Below are positions 16,916 to 26,036 of a stretch of 64,000 nucleotides of DNA, piece by piece. The position numbers and the translations under genes are program-made. Below the pieces are notes generated by a model that saw nothing but the letters and a program-made list of their open reading frames with translations, did not search any database and was not told the origin of the DNA. How positions within the stretch are numbered: position 1 is the stretch's first letter; each line of letters opens with the position of its first letter. The stretch comes from Soehngenia longivitae (GTDB lineage: Bacteria > Bacillota > Clostridia > Tissierellales > Tissierellaceae), in assembly GCF_004684055.1 (NCBI RefSeq), contig NZ_SRIB01000003.1:1-64000 (forward strand), given 5' to 3'.

Positions 16916-19402
16916 ATGGGTAAAAAAGTATTAATTGTTGGAGGAGTAGCAGGTGGAGCAACAGCTCTAGCAAGACTCAGAAGGTTAGACGAAAGTGCAG
17001 ATATCATTCTTTTTGAAAGAGGAGAATACGTATCGTTTGCTAACTGTGGACTACCATATTATATTGGAGGAGAAATAGAAGAAAGAGATCAACTTTTAGT
17101 CAGCACACCAGAAAGTCTAAAAGCTAAATTTAATGCTGACATAAGAACATCGAATGAAGTTTTAAAAATCAATAAAGAAGAAAAAATAGTGGAAGTAAAA
17201 AACCATAAAACTGGGGAAATATATAAAGAAAGTTATGACTACTTAATATTGTCTACTGGTTCTAGTCCATTAAAACCACCAATTCCAGGCATAGATTCAC
17301 CAAACATTTTTAGCCTTTGGACTATTCCAGACACAGATAAGATAAAAGGATATATAGATTCTAACAAACCAAAAACGGCAATTGTAGTTGGTGGAGGATT
17401 TATTGGGCTTGAAATGGCTGAAAATTTACACAGGCAAGGCCTTGAAGTATCAATTGTAGAAATGCTCGATCAAGTTATGGCACCGATAGACTTTGAAATG
17501 GCTCAAATTGTCCATGAACATTTGAAATCTAAAGGGGTAAAACTTCACCTTAAAGATGGCGTTTCATCTTTCTCTTATGATAACGGAAAGACTACTGTCA
17601 CACTTCAATCTGGAGAAAAAGTAGTTGGAGATATGGTAATACTTTCAATAGGTGTTAGACCAAATGGTGAATTAGCTAAAGAAGCCGGACTTGAGATCAA
17701 TCAAAGAGGTGGGGTTGTAGTAGATGAATTTTTAAGGACATCAGACGAATTTATATATGCTATTGGAGATGTAATTGAAGTAATAGATTATATAACTAAA
17801 AATAAAACTATGGTTCCACTTGCAGGGCCAGCCAACAAACAAGGTAGAATTGCTGCAAACAACATATTAGCTGACTATGATGAAACCTACCGAGGAACAC
17901 AAGGCACTAGTATAGCAAAAGTATTTGACTTAACTGTTGCTAATACAGGGATAAATGAGAAGAATTTAAATAAACTAGGGAAAGAATACAAAAAAGATTA
18001 CCAAATAGCACTTATTCATGTAAACTCACATGCAGGCTATTATCCAGGAGGATTGCCAATAACATTAAAGCTCATATTTGATAACGAAGGGAAAGTTTTA
18101 GGTTCACAAATAGTAGGTTATGATGGAGTAGATAAAAGAATTGATGTAATAGCAACCGCAATAAGGTTTAATGCAACTGTAAAAGATTTAATGGAACTAG
18201 AGCTTGCTTATGCCCCACCATATTCTTCTGCTAAAGACCCAGTGAACATGATTGGATTTACCGCAGATAATCTTTTAAGAGGCTTGACAGAACAAGTACT
18301 TTGGAGAGAACTAGAAACATTAGACAAAACTACTCATGTACTATTAGATATAAGAGAAGACGTTGAAAGAGAACTTGGATTTATTGAAGGCTCTATTCAC
18401 ATACCATTAAATCAACTTAGGAATAGATTGAATGAATTAGATAAATCTAAAACTTATATAACCTATTGTGCAGTTGGATTAAGAGGATACATTGCCGATA
18501 GAATTTTAAAAGATAATGGTTTTAAATCAATGAACTTAGCAGGTGGATTTAACACTTATAAGACCATGTATATAGAAGATAAACAAGATTATAAACCTAC
18601 AGCTTTCTCAGATTCAGGTGTAATTGAAACCCCAAAAAAAGAAGAATACATCGGAGAAACAGTTAAACTAAATGCTTGTGGATTATCCTGTCCTGGACCA
18701 ATCATTCAAGTAGCTGAAAAGATGAAGACATTAAAAGACGGAGACATCTTAGAAGTACAAGCAACTGATCCGGGCTTTATCAATGATATAAGAGCATGGT
18801 GTCAAAACACTAAAAACACATTCATCTCTGAAGAAAAACTGAAGGACAGATGGGTAGTTCAGATCAAGAAAGGATTAGCACTATCAGATATAGTTAAAGA
18901 CGAAAAAGGTTTCATGGAAGTAAGTTCAGGGAAAAAATCAAAGACATTGATAGTTTTCAGCGGTGATCTAGACAAAACTATAGCCTCTTTCATCATAGCA
19001 AATGGAGCAAGAGCAATGGGAAATGAAGTAACCATGTTCTTCACATTCTGGGGACTAAATATACTTAGAAAACCAGAAAAAGTTGAAGTTAAGAAAAATT
19101 TTATAGAAAAAATGTTTGGAGTCATGATGCCAAGGGGTACAAAAGAATTAGGATTATCTCGAATGAACATGGCTGGCATGGGTGCAAAAATGATTAGAAA
19201 AGTCATGAAAGATAAAAATATTCAATCTGTCGAAGAACTCATGGAATTAGCTATAGATTCTGGAATTAGAATAATTGCTTGTCAAATGAGCATGGATGTA
19301 ATGGGTATAAAGAAAGAAGAACTCTTTGATGGGGTTGAAATAGGTGGGGTTGCAACATATTTAAATGCTGCAGATGAATCCAATGTAAATTTGTTTGTAT
19401 AG
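16916..19402 (+). CDS. four-domain persulfide enzyme: CoA-disulfide reductase / rhodanese / TusA / DsrE
   Basis: FAD- and NAD(P)H-dependent oxidoreductase acting on CoA disulfides, persulfides or polysulfide, fused to sulfur-carrier domains. Order: CoADR-type flavoprotein (about 1-450) with the FAD motif VGGVAGGATALARLRR and redox cysteine C44 in SFANCGLPYY; rhodanese domain (about 460-555) with C518 in TYCAVGLRGY; TusA-like domain (about 583-655) with C588 and C592 in ACGLSCPGP; DsrE-like domain (about 675-828) with C789 in IIACQMSMDVMG. At 828 residues it is a complete fusion. All four active cysteines are kept, so sulfur could be relayed inside one chain. It is coregulated with the upstream ArsR repressor. 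Confidence 0.92.
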   Translation: MGKKVLIVGGVAGGATALARLRRLDESADIILFERGEYVSFANCGLPYYIGGEIEERDQLLVSTPESLKAKFNADIRTSNEVLKINKEEKIVEVKNHKTGEIYKESYDYLILSTGSSPLKPPIPGIDSPNIFSLWTIPDTDKIKGYIDSNKPKTAIVVGGGFIGLEMAENLHRQGLEVSIVEMLDQVMAPIDFEMAQIVHEHLKSKGVKLHLKDGVSSFSYDNGKTTVTLQSGEKVVGDMVILSIGVRPNGELAKEAGLEINQRGGVVVDEFLRTSDEFIYAIGDVIEVIDYITKNKTMVPLAGPANKQGRIAANNILADYDETYRGTQGTSIAKVFDLTVANTGINEKNLNKLGKEYKKDYQIALIHVNSHAGYYPGGLPITLKLIFDNEGKVLGSQIVGYDGVDKRIDVIATAIRFNATVKDLMELELAYAPPYSSAKDPVNMIGFTADNLLRGLTEQVLWRELETLDKTTHVLLDIREDVERELGFIEGSIHIPLNQLRNRLNELDKSKTYITYCAVGLRGYIADRILKDNGFKSMNLAGGFNTYKTMYIEDKQDYKPTAFSDSGVIETPKKEEYIGETVKLNACGLSCPGPIIQVAEKMKTLKDGDILEVQATDPGFINDIRAWCQNTKNTFISEEKLKDRWVVQIKKGLALSDIVKDEKGFMEVSSGKKSKTLIVFSGDLDKTIASFIIANGARAMGNEVTMFFTFWGLNILRKPEKVEVKKNFIEKMFGVMMPRGTKELGLSRMNMAGMGAKMIRKVMKDKNIQSVEELMELAIDSGIRIIACQMSMDVMGIKKEELFDGVEIGGVATYLNAADESNVNLFV

Positions 19403-19451
19403 GAAATAAATTTTTACCCTAGACTTAAAATAAATTTTAGTATATACTATA

Positions 19452-19494
19452 AATGTAAATCAAAATTGTAATAATTACAATTTTGATTTACATT
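19452..19494. promoter_or_regulatory. 43-bp perfect palindrome with PerR-type core before rubrerythrin
   Basis: Perfect 21-1-21 inverted repeat centred on A19473. The core TTGTAATAATTACAA (19466-19480) is identical to that before ferritin. It could act as operator and, as an RNA hairpin, also stop transcription from the upstream gene, although it has no good T run. A likely promoter, TTGATT (19483-19488) and TATAAA (19505-19510), overlaps its right arm. Confidence 0.75.
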
Positions 19495-19535
19495 ATAAAT
19501 AAAATATAAACAAAAATACAAGGGGGTAATATTTT

Positions 19536-20081
19536 ATGAACGCAATGACACAAGACAATTTAAGATCAGCATTTGCAGGAGAAAGCCAAGCACATATGAG
19601 ATATAGAATTTGGGCAGATAAGGCTGACAAAGATGGCTTTCCAACAGTAGCAAGACTTTTTAGAGCAACATCAGATGCAGAGCAAATCCACGCTACATTC
19701 CATTTCAACGCTTTAAGAGACATAGTAGGATCATTTTTAGTAGCATCAGGTGGAGGATTTGGATTAGGATCAACTTCACAAAATCTTCAAGGTGCAATAG
19801 ATGGAGAAATGCACGAAGTAACTCAAATGTACCCTGCTTACATAGCAGTAGCACAATTGCAGGGAGAAAAAGAAGCTGAAAATGCCATGAAATATGCAGT
19901 AGCAGCTGAGAAAGTACATGCTGAATTGTACACAAAAGCAAAAGAATATGTAGATCAAGGAAAAGACTTGGATGCAAAAGTAGTAAAACTTTGTCCAGTA
20001 TGTGGATATATAACAATCACTGGAGAAGAAGACAAATGTCCACTTTGCGGTGCATCAATTGACAAATTCATAGAGTATTAA
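19536..20081 (+). CDS. rbr: rubrerythrin
   Basis: Non-heme iron peroxidase that reduces hydrogen peroxide to water in anaerobes. An N-terminal four-helix diiron domain (ligands in GESQAHMRY, SDAEQIHA, EMHEVTQMY and AEKVHAELY, about residues 15-130) is followed by a C-terminal rubredoxin domain with C153, C156, C168 and C171 (CPVCGY, CPLCGA). The 181-residue length is typical. AAGGGGG lies 7 to 8 bases upstream of ATG 19536. It is monocistronic, and the PerR-type palindrome fits peroxide induction, as known for clostridial rubrerythrins. Confidence 0.95.
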   Translation: MNAMTQDNLRSAFAGESQAHMRYRIWADKADKDGFPTVARLFRATSDAEQIHATFHFNALRDIVGSFLVASGGGFGLGSTSQNLQGAIDGEMHEVTQMYPAYIAVAQLQGEKEAENAMKYAVAAEKVHAELYTKAKEYVDQGKDLDAKVVKLCPVCGYITITGEEDKCPLCGASIDKFIEY

Positions 20082-20082
20082 T

Positions 20083-20107
20083 AATGAGCGCTTTTAAAGC
20101 GCTCATT
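20083..20107 (+). terminator. terminator of rubrerythrin
   Basis: Twelve-base stem AATGAGCGCTTT with its complement AAAGCGCTCATT and a short loop, then TTCT. It begins just after the stop codon. Confidence 0.75.
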
Positions 20108-20125
20108 TCTGTAAGGAGAGATATG

Positions 20126-20689
20126 ATGTTTATAGAGATAGTAATAATATCGATATTCATAGCCTTTTTAAGAGGAGGCAAACTTAATAATCTTACATAT
20201 GTTCGTATAAAAGGAATAGGGTTTATGATATTCGGACAAATGATTTACTCTATCTCGATAAGATATATTGCAAATACAAATAATGAAATCTCAAAATTTC
20301 TCTTTTCTAATTTTACAATTATAATTATAATTTCCTTCGGGTTAATTTTATGTGGCTTATACAAAAATAAAAACATATCAGGGATAAAAATATCTATGAT
20401 AGGGATAACCCTAAATTTAATTCCAACCATTACAAATGGCGGACGAATGCCGGTATCAAAAAATGCACTATTAAAATTAAACATGATCGATCAACTTAAA
20501 ATTCTGCAAGAGGACATTGTAATCACTCATACTCTCATAACAAATTCAACTAAATTTAAATTCCTTTCAGATATAATCCCAGTTAAATATTTTCTCCCTA
20601 AAGTAATTAGCATAGGAGACATAGTGTTATCTATAGGTATATTTCTAATGATTCAGAAATTTATGACTTCTAAAGATGTGTTGCAGTAA
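20126..20689 (+). CDS. DUF5317 family membrane protein
   Basis: Predicted integral membrane protein of 187 residues with about five hydrophobic segments and no charged catalytic motif. The opening MFIEIVIISIFIAFLRGGKLNNL and the NLIPTITNGGRMPVSKNAL segment resemble the DUF5317 family of Firmicutes, whose function is unknown. I start it at ATG 20126, 7 bases after AAGGAG. An adjacent ATG at 20123 is possible. A longer frame from 20084 would run through the rubrerythrin terminator and is unlikely. Confidence 0.75.
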   Translation: MFIEIVIISIFIAFLRGGKLNNLTYVRIKGIGFMIFGQMIYSISIRYIANTNNEISKFLFSNFTIIIIISFGLILCGLYKNKNISGIKISMIGITLNLIPTITNGGRMPVSKNALLKLNMIDQLKILQEDIVITHTLITNSTKFKFLSDIIPVKYFLPKVISIGDIVLSIGIFLMIQKFMTSKDVLQ

Positions 20690-20738
20690 ATTTTCATAAG
20701 ATGTACAATTAAACTATAGCCGATAGGGAGTTGATTAG

Positions 20739-21941
20739 ATGAGAAAAGGTATGAGGTATATAATTGTAGTCTTGATGCTATCGATATTATCTGGATGTAA
20801 TAACGTATATACTCAGCCTGAAGTGATGGGAACCGATATTAGTGAAAACGTTACCAAAGAAGACTTAACTCTAACATCAGAAAAACCAATTAAAACGGTT
20901 GAACAATATAAAGAAATAGATCTTCTTTTTGCAGGAGATATTATGTTACATATGCCACAGATAAACAGTGCAAAGTCTTTTTTAGGATATGATTTTACAC
21001 CGACATTTCAGTATGTAAAGCCGTATATAGAAAAAGCAGATTTTGCGATTGCAAATATAGAAACATCCTTTTCAAATAAGGACAAACCCTTTAGTGGATT
21101 TCCTCTATTCAATTCACCTGTAGAAATTTTAGATGCATTAAAGCACACTGGTTTTGATTTACTCTCAACAGCTAATAATCATGTGCTTGACCAAGGCAAA
21201 GATGGAATAATTAAGATGATTGATGAAATAGAAAAAAGAGAATTACTTTATGTAGGAACCAGTAAAGACATCTATACACCATATAAGATAGTAGATGTAG
21301 ATGGCATTAAGATTGGAATTATGACGTATGCATTTTATTTAAATGGTTTAAATAGCAGATTGACTGACGATGAAAGGGATAGGATGATAAATGTATTTGA
21401 TGAAAAAAGAGCTATCAAAGATATTCAAGAAGCAAAAGAGGACGGCGCAGAATTTATAATTCTATTTCTACATTGGGGAAACGAATATCAAACTATTGCA
21501 AGCGATTATCAAAGGCAAACTGCAAGAGTCCTTGCAGAAAATGGAGCGGATATAATCATTGGCTCTCATCCTCATGTAATACAAGACAGTGAAACCCTAG
21601 ACTTAGGTGATAGGAAAGTAAATGTATTCTATTCACTTGGCAATTTTTATTCAAATCAAAGAAAAGAAACTATGGGTAACTCATTAACAGAAGATGGCGC
21701 TATGTTAGATTTACATATAGTTAAAGATAATTTATCAAATGTAGTAAAGTTAGACAGTATTACTTCAATACCTACATGGGGTTACAAGAGAAAAACAAAT
21801 GGCAAATATGAATATTTTATTTTACCTGTTAAAGATGCCATTGATGGAAATCTCGACATAGACTTATCTGAGGATGTTTTAAAGAGACTAAAAAAAAGCT
21901 ATGAAGACACCTCTACAAAGCTCAATTTATATATAAATTGA
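20739..21941 (+). CDS. CapA-family lipoprotein (PGA_cap metallophosphatase-like)
   Basis: Exported protein with a lipoprotein signal (MRKGMRYIIVVLMLSILSGC, lipobox LSGC at residues 17-20), predicted to be anchored on the outer face of the membrane. The rest is the CapA/PGA_cap fold, a calcineurin-like metallophosphatase relative: DLLFAGDIMLH, IANIETSFS, STANNHVLDQG, FLHWGNEYQ and IIGSHPHVIQ hold the expected metal ligands. CapA was named for poly-gamma-glutamate capsule export, but no capsule genes are here, so the substrate is unknown. 400 residues. GGGAG lies upstream. Confidence 0.85.
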   Translation: MRKGMRYIIVVLMLSILSGCNNVYTQPEVMGTDISENVTKEDLTLTSEKPIKTVEQYKEIDLLFAGDIMLHMPQINSAKSFLGYDFTPTFQYVKPYIEKADFAIANIETSFSNKDKPFSGFPLFNSPVEILDALKHTGFDLLSTANNHVLDQGKDGIIKMIDEIEKRELLYVGTSKDIYTPYKIVDVDGIKIGIMTYAFYLNGLNSRLTDDERDRMINVFDEKRAIKDIQEAKEDGAEFIILFLHWGNEYQTIASDYQRQTARVLAENGADIIIGSHPHVIQDSETLDLGDRKVNVFYSLGNFYSNQRKETMGNSLTEDGAMLDLHIVKDNLSNVVKLDSITSIPTWGYKRKTNGKYEYFILPVKDAIDGNLDIDLSEDVLKRLKKSYEDTSTKLNLYIN

Positions 21942-21968
21942 CACAAATAGCTCTCATTAATGTATAAT
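21938..21968 (+). promoter_or_regulatory. promoter of cdaA operon
   Basis: TTGACA at 21938-21943 overlaps the stop codon of the CapA-like gene. TGTATAAT at 21961-21968 supplies the -10 (17 bp to TGTATA or 19 bp to TATAAT). It may drive cdaA-cdaR and, with no terminator seen, the buk-ptb-vor genes behind them. Confidence 0.55.
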
Positions 21969-22002
21969 ATAAGAATAGACCAATGCAAAGGATGGGTAGC
22001 TC

Positions 22003-22830
22003 ATGCAAAGTATAATAAATTCTTTCATAAATATAAGAATAAGAGATATCATAGATATACTCATAGTCGCTTTTGTACTTTATAGAATACTGTTATTAAT
22101 AAAAGAAACTCGCGCTGAGCAATTGATGAAGGGGATAGGAATATTATTAGTGCTCACAAAATTGAGTGAATGGGCAGAGTTATACACTATTAACTGGATA
22201 TTAAGCAACGCTATGACAGTAGGTACGTTGGCAATCTTAATAGTATTTCAGCCAGAGCTCAGAAGAGGCCTTGAATCCCTTGGAAGGAGTAGATTTTTCA
22301 CAAAATCATTTGTTGACATCAGGACAGAGAACATGGCAAATGTAGTAGATGAGATAGTTGAGGCTTGTGCATCCTTGTCAAGACAAAAGATTGGAGCTCT
22401 CATGGTATTTGAAAGGCAGACCGGTCTAAACGAAATAGTAGAGACAGGTACTAAGATAAATGGAAATGTAAGTGCTGATTTGTTGATAAATATCTTCATA
22501 CCAAATACACCGCTCCACGATGGTGCAGTTATCATAAAGGACAATATAATTAAAGCAGCAGCTTGTTTTTTGCCTCTTTCTGAGAGTAGTGCAATATCTA
22601 GAGAATTAGGGACAAGGCATAGAGCAGCAATCGGCATAACTGAAAGGTCTGATAGCCTAGCAGTGATTGTTTCTGAAGAAACCGGAGCTATATCAGTTGC
22701 TGAAAATGGGAACATTTCAAGATATATTGATCCAGAAACTTTAAAAGAAATCTTACTCAACATGTACAAACCCAAGAATGGAAAGGATTCATTCTTGAAA
22801 TGGAGGTCCAAATATGGAAAAGAAGAATAA
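22003..22830 (+). CDS. cdaA: diadenylate cyclase CdaA
   Basis: Membrane enzyme that makes the second messenger c-di-AMP from two ATP, controlling potassium uptake and osmotic balance in Firmicutes. Three N-terminal membrane helices (about residues 15-85) precede the DAC domain, which carries the DGA motif at 173-175 (TPLHDGAVII) and RHR at 205-207 (GTRHRAAIG). The 275-residue length is standard. The end overlaps the start of cdaR by 17 bp. The usual third gene, glmM, does not follow here. Confidence 0.95.
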   Translation: MQSIINSFINIRIRDIIDILIVAFVLYRILLLIKETRAEQLMKGIGILLVLTKLSEWAELYTINWILSNAMTVGTLAILIVFQPELRRGLESLGRSRFFTKSFVDIRTENMANVVDEIVEACASLSRQKIGALMVFERQTGLNEIVETGTKINGNVSADLLINIFIPNTPLHDGAVIIKDNIIKAAACFLPLSESSAISRELGTRHRAAIGITERSDSLAVIVSEETGAISVAENGNISRYIDPETLKEILLNMYKPKNGKDSFLKWRSKYGKEE

Positions 22831-24034
22831 AAATTTGTCTTTAAAATTAGCTACCATTGTCGTAGCCGTTCTTCTATGGAGTTATGTTATGAGTGAGGTT
22901 AATCCTATTATAAGCAAAGAATTTAAAAATATAACCGTTAATTACTTAAATGTTCAATCTTTAGAAAGGCAGGGCCTTGTAATAATGAGTCCTGAAAGTG
23001 CTAAAGTAAATGTTGTGATTACTGGGAAGAAAAAAGAAGTAGATAATGTATTAGCTTCAAATATATATGCAGAGGTTGATTTAGCAGGTTATGGAGAGGG
23101 ACAAGTGAGAGCTCCTATTTCAGTTAAAATATTAAATAGCACTGCAGATGTATCAATTACTAAAATTTCACCACAAGAAGTCTTATTTACCCTAGAAAAA
23201 ACTATAACCAAGGAAATAACGATAACACCTGAGACGATCGGAGAAATGGCTGAGAAATACGTTGTGGGGGATATTGTATCTGAACCGGAGACAATAATTA
23301 TAAGGGGACCAAGAAGTTGGGTAAATGAAGTCGACAAAGCTGTTGCTACTGTAGATGTGACAAACAAGACAAAAGATTTCACAGACACAGTTCCAATAAA
23401 ACTATTAAATATTGAAGGTGAAGAAGTGGTTGGAGTTGAAAAAGAACCAAGCTTTGCAAAGCTCACTGTGCCAATACTTCAAATTAAAGAATTACCAATA
23501 GAATTAATTATAGAAGGAGATGCTCCTGAAAACACTTCAATCACTAATATTTTGCTAAATCCAAGTACGGTCCAAGTAAAAGGATATGAACAAGATTTGA
23601 ATTCATTAGAAAATATCAAAACAAAACCTGTAGACATAAATCAGTTGTTAGAAGCAAACGAGATAGAAGTAGAATTAGATTTACCTGAAGGAATAGAATT
23701 AGTTGATCCTACTACAAAAGTATCTATGTCATATACATTCGAAGAGATAACTGAAAAAATAATTGAAATAAAAGTAAGCGAAATGGAAATATTAAATTTA
23801 TCTGAAAATTTAAAGCTTGATGATGAAAGCCTAGAAAAAAGCGTTAAAGTAACAGTAAGAGGATTAAAAAACATCCTAGATGAAATAAACAAAGATGATT
23901 TGATACCAACTATAGATATTAATAATTTGGATGAAGGCACACATGAAGTAATCCCAGCTTGGCCAACTGTGGATAATGTTGTTATTTCAAAAGTAGACCC
24001 TGAAACAATATTTATAAATTTAATCACAAATTAA
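22814..24034 (+). CDS. cdaR: YbbR-domain protein, CdaA regulator
   Basis: Membrane-anchored extracellular protein that modulates CdaA activity. A single N-terminal helix (about residues 8-28, LSLKLATIVVAVLLWSYVMS) is followed by about four YbbR repeats, each beta-rich with a recurring pattern like VNVVITGKKKEVDNV or IIIRGPRSWVNEVDKA (near 55, 155, 240 and 325). 406 residues. It overlaps cdaA, so the pair is translationally coupled, as in other Firmicutes. Confidence 0.92.
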   Translation: MEKKNKNLSLKLATIVVAVLLWSYVMSEVNPIISKEFKNITVNYLNVQSLERQGLVIMSPESAKVNVVITGKKKEVDNVLASNIYAEVDLAGYGEGQVRAPISVKILNSTADVSITKISPQEVLFTLEKTITKEITITPETIGEMAEKYVVGDIVSEPETIIIRGPRSWVNEVDKAVATVDVTNKTKDFTDTVPIKLLNIEGEEVVGVEKEPSFAKLTVPILQIKELPIELIIEGDAPENTSITNILLNPSTVQVKGYEQDLNSLENIKTKPVDINQLLEANEIEVELDLPEGIELVDPTTKVSMSYTFEEITEKIIEIKVSEMEILNLSENLKLDDESLEKSVKVTVRGLKNILDEINKDDLIPTIDINNLDEGTHEVIPAWPTVDNVVISKVDPETIFINLITN

Positions 24035-24045
24035 GGGGGAAATTT

Positions 24046-25134
24046 ATGGAAAAAAAATATGTACTCGCTATCAATCCAGGTTCAACATCTACTAAAGTCT
24101 CTTTATTTGAAGGTGAAAAAGAAGTTAAATCTAAAAAACTCGAGCATGACAAAAATGACTTGGGAAAATTTGATCGAATAATTGACCAATTTTCGTACAG
24201 ATTAGAGGCTGTCGAAGACTGGCTCAATGAAGAAGACATAAACCTTGAATCTTTAAGAGCAGTTGTTGGGAGAGGTGGACTCCTTAGGCCAATGCCTAGT
24301 GGAACTTACCTTGTGACAGATGCGATGATACTTGATCTTCAAATTGGCATACAAGGTGAACATGCATCAAATCTAGGAGGAATTCTCGCAAAGCATTTGG
24401 CAGATAAAGTTAATATCAATGCATATATTGTAGATCCTGTAGCAGTAGACGAGTTTGAAGATGTAGCACGTATTTCAGGTCTTAAAGAGATACCTAGAAG
24501 ATCACTTGTGCATGCTTTAAATATCAAAGCAGTTTGCCACAGATATGCAGAAGAACATGGAAAGAAAATAGAAGAACTAAATTTAGTCATAGCTCATTTA
24601 GGTGGTGGAATTTCAATTTCTCCTATTAAAAACGGAAGGATAGTTGATGCTAATAATGCAAATCAAATGGGACCATTTTCACCTGAGAGATCAGGTACAC
24701 TCCCAGTTGGAGATTTAGTAGAACTGTGCTTTTCTGGCAAATATCAAGAAAAAGAATTGAAGAAAATGACTCATGGAAAAGGCGGGCTGGTATCCTATTT
24801 AGGTACTTTTGATGGTAGAGAAGTTTTGAAGAGAATAGAAGAAGGTGAAAGTTACGCTAAATTAATTTATGATGCAATGTGCTATCAAATAGGAAAAGAA
24901 ATAGCTTCCATGGCAACGGTGTTAAAGGGAAATGTTGAAGCAATCTTAATAACTGGAGGATTAGCTTACTCCGACTATTTAGTTGAAAAAGTTAAAGAAA
25001 TGGTAGGTTTTATATCACCCATTTATGTTTACCCTGGAGAAGATGAAATGAAAGCATTAAATGAAGGTGTGTTGAGAGTATTAAACGATCAAGAGAAAGT
25101 TAAAATCTATGAAGAAGAGGTGGAAAAATGGTAG
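24046..25134 (+). CDS. buk: butyrate kinase (first copy)
   Basis: Acetokinase-superfamily enzyme converting butyryl-phosphate (or a branched acyl-phosphate) plus ADP to the acid and ATP. The N-terminal phosphate motif AINPGSTSTKVSLFEGE, LRAVVGRGGLLRPMPSGTY, and VIAHLGGGISISPIKNGRIVD are clear family marks. The 362-residue length fits. It begins 12 bp after cdaR with an AAGGGGG site and overlaps ptb by 7 bp. A second copy lies at 26037; the two differ at many positions, so they may have different acyl preferences. Confidence 0.95.
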   Translation: MEKKYVLAINPGSTSTKVSLFEGEKEVKSKKLEHDKNDLGKFDRIIDQFSYRLEAVEDWLNEEDINLESLRAVVGRGGLLRPMPSGTYLVTDAMILDLQIGIQGEHASNLGGILAKHLADKVNINAYIVDPVAVDEFEDVARISGLKEIPRRSLVHALNIKAVCHRYAEEHGKKIEELNLVIAHLGGGISISPIKNGRIVDANNANQMGPFSPERSGTLPVGDLVELCFSGKYQEKELKKMTHGKGGLVSYLGTFDGREVLKRIEEGESYAKLIYDAMCYQIGKEIASMATVLKGNVEAILITGGLAYSDYLVEKVKEMVGFISPIYVYPGEDEMKALNEGVLRVLNDQEKVKIYEEEVEKW

Positions 25135-26027
25135 AAACATTTGAGAGCTTATTTGAAAAAACTAAAAAAAGCGGTCCAAAAAAAATAGCAGTAGCAGTTG
25201 CACAAGACGAAGATGTATTGGGAGCTGTGAAATTAGCTTATGAAAATAAGATAGTAGACCCTATTTTAGTCGGCGATGAAGAAAAAATCAGAGAAATAGC
25301 AAAAGAGCTTAATTTTGATTTATCAAATATCGAGGTAATCGATGAAAAAGACGGTTCACTTGCAGCAAGAAAAGCTACTGAATTAGTAAGCTCTGGCAAG
25401 GCATGTGTTCTTATGAAAGGTCTTATAGACACATCTATCATCATGAAACAAGTCCTAGACCATGAAATAGGACTAAGGACAGGAAATGTCATAAGCCACG
25501 TAGCACTATTTGAAGTGCCCACATATCATAAAATGTTTATTGTTACGGATGCAGCAATGCTAATAGCACCTGATTTAAATCAAAAAAAGGGAATTATTGA
25601 AAACGCTGTCAGCATATCACACAAACTAGGAGTAGATATACCAAAAGTAGCAGTACTAGCAGCAAAAGAGAAAGTATCCGAAAAAATGGAAGCAACTGTA
25701 CATGCAAAACTACTAAAAGAGATGAATGAAAGAGGAGAAATAAAGGGATGTATAGTAGATGGGCCATTTGCTTTAGACAATGCTGTAAGTAAAGAATCAG
25801 CTCGTATCAAGGGCATAAAAAGTGAAGTTGCAGGAGATGCTGATATTTTATTGGTTCCGGATATCGAAGCGGGAAATGTATTATACAAAGCACTAACTTT
25901 TTTAGCAAACGCAAAATCAGCCGGTTTAATAGTAGGTGCAAGAAATCCAATAGTTCTTACATCTAGAGCAGATAGCGAAGAAGCAAAACTAAATTCCATA
26001 GTATTAGCTACATTTTTGACAAATTAG
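25128..26027 (+). CDS. ptb: phosphate butyryltransferase
   Basis: Exchanges CoA for phosphate on butyryl-CoA or branched acyl-CoA, making the acyl-phosphate used by butyrate kinase. 299 residues, normal for Ptb and shorter than phosphotransacetylase. The family features KKIAVAVAQDEDVLGAVKLA, VLMKGLIDTSIIMKQVL, RTGNVISHVALFEVP and KSAGLIVGARNPIVLTSRAD are present. It sits between the two butyrate kinase copies, overlapping the first, so one transcript yields both steps. Confidence 0.95.
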   Translation: MVETFESLFEKTKKSGPKKIAVAVAQDEDVLGAVKLAYENKIVDPILVGDEEKIREIAKELNFDLSNIEVIDEKDGSLAARKATELVSSGKACVLMKGLIDTSIIMKQVLDHEIGLRTGNVISHVALFEVPTYHKMFIVTDAAMLIAPDLNQKKGIIENAVSISHKLGVDIPKVAVLAAKEKVSEKMEATVHAKLLKEMNERGEIKGCIVDGPFALDNAVSKESARIKGIKSEVAGDADILLVPDIEAGNVLYKALTFLANAKSAGLIVGARNPIVLTSRADSEEAKLNSIVLATFLTN

Positions 26028-26036
26028 GAGGATGAA

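Noticed and set aside
20084-20125. N-terminal extension of the DUF5317 protein
   Set aside because: It would be translated from inside the rubrerythrin terminator, and a good AAGGAG site supports the later start.
20719-20726. Second GCCGATAG, resembling a sigma-D -10, before the CapA-like gene
   Set aside because: No TAAA lies 14 to 16 bases upstream, and the motif is only about 12 bases from the start codon, overlapping the ribosome binding site.
22248-22811. Open frame of 187 codons on the minus strand inside cdaA
   Set aside because: It is the complement of a strongly conserved diadenylate cyclase and has no independent start signals.
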